Part shown: one piece after another, positions 60,476 to 64,000 of the stretch
How the letters are laid out: every line of letters begins with the position of its first letter
Numbering within the stretch: position 1 is the first letter of the stretch
Assembly (NCBI RefSeq): GCF_900107045.1
Contig: NZ_FNON01000011.1
Coordinates: forward strand, 124,001-188,000
Direction of reading: 5' to 3'
From: Amycolatopsis xylanica
GTDB taxonomy: Bacteria; Actinomycetota; Actinomycetes; Mycobacteriales; Pseudonocardiaceae
Length of the DNA stretch: 64,000 bases
Notes under the pieces: model-generated
Told to the model about the DNA's origin: nothing
The model's database searches: none
Seen by the model: the letters and a program-made list of their open reading frames with translations, nothing else
Translations under genes and position numbers: made by a program

Positions 60476-63058
60476 TTGGGCTACGTGCTGGGCTTCGAGC
60501 AGATCGACCGCGCCAACCTCGCGGACGTCGGCGGCAAGGGGGTGCACCTCGGTGAGCTCTCACGGATCGACGGTGTCCGCGTGCCGGACGGGTTCTGCGT
60601 GACCACGGAAGCCTTTGGACAGATCATGGCCGCCGCGCCCTCGATCGACGGCCTTCTCGACCGGTTGGCGCAGGCCGGGCCGGACGACCGCGAGACGGTC
60701 CGCGCGCTCAGCGCCGAGATCCGGGAGGTCATCGAGGGCGTCACCATGCCCGGCGAGCTGATCGACGCGGTCAGCGAGCGGCTCGACGAGCAGGTCCCCT
60801 ACGCCGTGCGCTCCAGCGCCACGGCCGAAGACCTGCCGACCGCGTCCTTCGCGGGCCAGCAGGACTCGTACCTGAACGTCGTCGGCAAGACCGAGGTCCT
60901 GCTGCACATCCGCCGGTGCTGGGCCTCGCTGTTCACCGAGCGGGCGGTGACCTACCGGCGGCACAACGGCTTCGACCACCGCGCCGTGCGGATGGGCGTG
61001 GTCGTGCAGAAGATGGTCTTCCCCGAGGCGGCCGGGATCCTGTTCACCGCCGACCCCGTGACGTCCAACCGGAAGATCGCCACCGTCGAGGCGGCATGGG
61101 GGCTCGGCGAGGCGCTGGTCTCCGGCCATGTGAACGGCGACGTCTACACCGTGCGCGACGATCAGGTCCTCACCACGGCGCTCGGCACGAAGCGGCTGGC
61201 CGTCCACGCGGTGCCGGGCGGTGGCACCCGGGAGACGCCGATCGAGCCGGAACGCCAGACGCTGCCGACGCTGACCGGCGAGCAGGCCGTCGGCCTGGTG
61301 CGGCTGGGCAGGCGGCTCGAAGCGCACTTCGGCGGTCCGCAGGACATCGAGTGGTGCCTGGTCGACGGGGATTTCCACGTCGTGCAGAGCAGGCCGATCA
61401 CCACGCTGTTCCCCATCCCCGAGACCGCGGACGACGGCAACCACGTCTACCTCTCCGTCGGGCACCAGCAGATGATGACCGACGCGATGAAGCCGCTGGG
61501 CCTGTCGTTCTGGCAGCTGACCACCCCGCGGCCGATGCACGAGGCGGGCGGCAGGCTGTTCGTCGACGTCGCCCCGCAGCTGGCGACGCCGTCGGGACGC
61601 GACGCCATCCTGGGGAACGCGGGGAAGTCCGATCCGCTGATCCGGGACGCGCTGCAGACCGTGCTCGACCGCGGCGACTTCATCCCGTCGCTCCCGGACC
61701 CCGAGACCCCGCCGTCAGCGGCACCCGAGCCCGAGCCGATGCCGACCGATCCGGCGATCGTCGCCGAGCTGATCGCGCAGAACCAGGCTTCCGTCGAGAC
61801 CCTGCGCCGCGAGATCGAGCCGCTGTCCGGGCCCGCCCTGCTCGACTTCATCGTCGGTGACCTCGCGGAGCTGCGGCGGCTCCTGTTCGATCGGCGGAGT
61901 TTCCAGGCGATCATGGCGAGCATGGACACGACGTGGTGGCTCAACGACCACCTCGAGCAGTGGCTGGGTGAGAAGAACGCGGCCGACGTGCTCACCCAAT
62001 CCGTGCCGCACAACGTCACCTCCGAAATGGGGCTGGCGCTGCTCGACGTCGCGGATGTCATCCGCCCGCACGCCGAGGTCGTGGCCTTCCTCCAGGGGAT
62101 CTCGGACGACGAGGACTTCCTGGACGAGCTGGCCGGGCTCGACGGCGGCCAGGAGGCGCGTGACGCCATCCAGGCGTATCTCGACCAGTACGGCATGCGC
62201 TGCGCCGGCGAGATCGACATCACCAGGACGCGCTGGACCGAGCGTCCCGCCACGCTGGTGCCGACGCTGCTCGGCAACGTCAAGAACTTCGAGCCCGGCG
62301 CGGGCAAGCGGCGTTTCGAGCAGGGACTCGAAGAGGCGAACCGGAAGGAGCAGGACGTGCTGACGCGACTGCGCGGCCTCCCGGACGGCGAGGCGAAAGC
62401 CGAAGAGACCAAGCGGATGATCGACCGCGTCCGCACGTTCGCCGGATATCGCGAGTACCCGAAGTACGGCATGATCAGCCGCTACTTCGTCTACAAGCAG
62501 GCGCTGCTGCGCGAAGCCGGACGGCTCTTGGACGACGGCGTTTTGCACGCGCCGGACGACATCTTCTACCTCCGGTTCGAGGAGCTGCAGGAGGTCGTGC
62601 GGTCCGGCAAGGCCGACCACGACCTCATCCAGGAGCGGCGCGAGGCGTTCCGGACCTACGAGACGCTCACCCCGCCGCGCGTCCTCACCTCGGACGGTGA
62701 GGCGATCACCGGGGACTACCGGCGTGACGACGCCCCGCCCGGCGCGCTGGTGGGCCTGCCGGTGTCGGCGGGCACCGTCGAGGGACGCGCCCGCGTCATC
62801 ACCGACATCGCCGACGCCGATCTCGAAGCGGGCGACATCCTGGTCACCGCCTTCACCGACCCCAGCTGGACTCCGCTCTTCGTCGGCGTCGACGGCCTCG
62901 TGACGGAGGTCGGCGGCCTGATGACGCACGGCGCGGTGATCGCGCGGGAGTACGGCCTGCCCGCGGTCGTCGGCGTCGACCGGGCCACCCGGCTGATCCG
63001 CGACGGCCAGCGGATCCGGGTCAACGGCACGGATGGGTACATCGAGTTCCTCGACTGA
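60476..63058 (+). CDS. rph: Rifampicin phosphotransferase
   Basis: 860 residues from the TTG at 60476 (GGAG 8 nt upstream), where the family's GYVLGFEQIDRANLADVGGKG begins. Domain order: ATP-grasp ATP-binding domain (about 1-320; VPYAVRSSATAEDLPTASFA), rifamycin-binding domain (about 325-755), and swivelling His domain with the catalytic H818 in GGLMTHGAVIAREYGLP. The enzyme transfers the beta-phosphate of ATP to rifamycins and inactivates them. It is full length with all key motifs. It is monocistronic between its own promoter region and the regulator gene 44 bp downstream. Confidence 0.93.
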   Translation: MGYVLGFEQIDRANLADVGGKGVHLGELSRIDGVRVPDGFCVTTEAFGQIMAAAPSIDGLLDRLAQAGPDDRETVRALSAEIREVIEGVTMPGELIDAVSERLDEQVPYAVRSSATAEDLPTASFAGQQDSYLNVVGKTEVLLHIRRCWASLFTERAVTYRRHNGFDHRAVRMGVVVQKMVFPEAAGILFTADPVTSNRKIATVEAAWGLGEALVSGHVNGDVYTVRDDQVLTTALGTKRLAVHAVPGGGTRETPIEPERQTLPTLTGEQAVGLVRLGRRLEAHFGGPQDIEWCLVDGDFHVVQSRPITTLFPIPETADDGNHVYLSVGHQQMMTDAMKPLGLSFWQLTTPRPMHEAGGRLFVDVAPQLATPSGRDAILGNAGKSDPLIRDALQTVLDRGDFIPSLPDPETPPSAAPEPEPMPTDPAIVAELIAQNQASVETLRREIEPLSGPALLDFIVGDLAELRRLLFDRRSFQAIMASMDTTWWLNDHLEQWLGEKNAADVLTQSVPHNVTSEMGLALLDVADVIRPHAEVVAFLQGISDDEDFLDELAGLDGGQEARDAIQAYLDQYGMRCAGEIDITRTRWTERPATLVPTLLGNVKNFEPGAGKRRFEQGLEEANRKEQDVLTRLRGLPDGEAKAEETKRMIDRVRTFAGYREYPKYGMISRYFVYKQALLREAGRLLDDGVLHAPDDIFYLRFEELQEVVRSGKADHDLIQERREAFRTYETLTPPRVLTSDGEAITGDYRRDDAPPGALVGLPVSAGTVEGRARVITDIADADLEAGDILVTAFTDPSWTPLFVGVDGLVTEVGGLMTHGAVIAREYGLPAVVGVDRATRLIRDGQRIRVNGTDGYIEFLD

Positions 63059-63102
63059 GCCGGTGTGACGGCGGAGCCCGGCGCGCATGGATAATCGAGG
63101 TC

Positions 63103-64000
63103 ATGACAAACGCGGCCTGGAGTGACGATTCCAGTACCTTCAAGGCGCTTTTGTACGGATACCGCATGCGCGCCGGGCTCACGCAGGAAGAGCTGGCCGA
63201 AAGCTCCGGCGTGAGCATCCGCGCGATCAGCGACATGGAACGCGGGGTCGCGAAAAGCCCGCAGCGGCGCACGATCGAGGCGCTCGCCGGTTCACTGGCG
63301 CTCAGCGACGCCGAGCTGACCGCGCTGCAGAAACTCGCGAAGCAGGGCCGCGCGCGGACGGCCCCGAAGCCGGAAACGCGGATCTACGGCGCTTCCGCGA
63401 TGGGTGTGCTGCCGCCCGACCTCGACGATCTGACCGGACGTGAAAAAGATTTCACCGCATTGGCCACTCTCGCGGGCGAACTCGCGGAAGGCAAACGCCG
63501 CGCCGGGCACGTCGCGATCCTCAGTGGCTCCGCCGGCACCGGCAAGACGAGCCTCGCGGTGCGCGCCGCGCACGAGTTCGCGAGCCGGTTCGCCGACGGC
63601 CAGCTTTTCCTGAAGCTGCGCGGAATGTCGGCCGAGCCGAACGACCCGGCGGACGTGCTGCACCTCGCGCTGCGGTCGCTGGGCGTCGACGCCGTCGGAA
63701 TCCCGGCCGAGCCGGAGCACCGCATCGGCCTGTGCCGGGCACTGCTGAAGGACCGCGCCACCCTCATCATCCTCGACGACGCCGCCGACGAGGCCCAGGT
63801 GCGGCCGCTGCTCGTCGGCGGGCCGCAGTGCCTCACGCTGATCACCAGCCGCCAGCTGCTGGTCGGGCTGGAAGGCGCCAGCCGGATCAACCTCGGCGCG
63901 CTGGAGCGCGAAGACGCGGTCTCGCTGCTCGCGTCGATCATCGGCACACCACGCGTCGCGCGGGAGAAGGCCGCGGCGGTCGAGCTGGCCGAACTGTGCG
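63103..64000 (+). CDS. XRE-NB-ARC (SARP-like STAND) regulator, N-terminal part
   Basis: 299 residues before the window ends. XRE HTH (about 15-75; YRMRAGLTQEELAESSGVSI, AISDMERG) followed by an NB-ARC ATPase: Walker A SGSAGTGKTSLAVRAA, Walker B TLIILDDAAD, and ITSRQ (sensor). The missing C terminus is probably TPR repeats, as in the many actinomycete proteins of this type that regulate antibiotic or development genes. It is 44 bp after rph, so possibly cotranscribed. ATG 63103 is followed by normal coding sequence. Confidence 0.88.
   Translation, partial: MTNAAWSDDSSTFKALLYGYRMRAGLTQEELAESSGVSIRAISDMERGVAKSPQRRTIEALAGSLALSDAELTALQKLAKQGRARTAPKPETRIYGASAMGVLPPDLDDLTGREKDFTALATLAGELAEGKRRAGHVAILSGSAGTGKTSLAVRAAHEFASRFADGQLFLKLRGMSAEPNDPADVLHLALRSLGVDAVGIPAEPEHRIGLCRALLKDRATLIILDDAADEAQVRPLLVGGPQCLTLITSRQLLVGLEGASRINLGALEREDAVSLLASIIGTPRVAREKAAAVELAELC

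Noticed and set aside
1..64000. tRNA, rRNA and riboswitches
   Set aside because: I saw no sequence with tRNA-like arms or known riboswitch cores while reading the intergenic regions; weak cases cannot be excluded without a covariance search.

Overview
The window is GC-rich DNA with frequent GTG/TTG starts, translationally coupled genes and typical actinomycete families: a streptogrisin-like protease, a LAL regulator, accessory ClpP subunits, a rifampicin phosphotransferase and a giant modular polyketide synthase. It looks like a chromosomal stretch of a filamentous actinomycete, most likely of the Pseudonocardiales (Amycolatopsis-like). That placement is an inference from gene content; no rRNA or other phylogenetic marker is present.

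Left part (1-15.5 kb): accessory hydrolases and regulators. In order these are a secreted protein cut by the window edge, a serine beta-lactamase-like hydrolase, a TetR regulator facing a truncated alpha/beta hydrolase across a perfect palindromic operator, a two-component system, a secreted TAP-type hydrolase with a LysR regulator, a chitin-binding S1 protease, an M1 metallopeptidase, a DinB/WYL pair, a LAL regulator and a glyoxalase-like protein with its tail encoded as a separate small gene.

15.9-57.2 kb is bracketed by two near-identical DUF222-HNH genes in inverted orientation (REP13E12-like). They carry conserved hairpins and a repeat of about 170 bp present three times. Between them lie four units. 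(i) A decayed polyprenyl synthase. (ii) A five-gene operon with 4-nt overlaps: MFS exporter, JmjC/cupin oxygenase, alpha-oxoamine synthase, CitE-like lyase and ornithine-cyclodeaminase-like enzyme. (iii) A ClpP pair, one subunit lacking the catalytic Ser, with a ClgR/PopR-like regulator, then MurJ and two small secreted proteins. (iv) The main biosynthetic locus on the minus strand: P450, a 6600-residue PKS, an ACP-thioester reductase protein and a hydrolase with a Cys nucleophile. The PKS reads KSQ-ACP (no AT), three KS-AT-DH-KR-ACP modules, then a condensation domain and a FkbH-type glyceryl transferase/phosphatase. The simplest model is that a short methyl-branched polyketide is joined by the C domain to a glyceryl unit placed by FkbH on the downstream ACP, and is released reductively. 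Right of it are an ArsR/SRPBCC pair and a metal-sensing ArsR facing a CDF cation exporter.

Right part (57-64 kb): an ABC transporter, a secreted phosphoesterase, a rifampicin phosphotransferase with an unusual 21-bp-phased repeat upstream, and the start of an XRE/NB-ARC regulator.

Two kinds of short palindrome recur. A family with a GGTTCTAACC core sits at gene ends (23.5, 28.0 and 59.2 kb) and once, in frame, inside the PKS (40.3 kb). A cluster of four identical hairpins separates two convergent protease genes at 8.9 kb.
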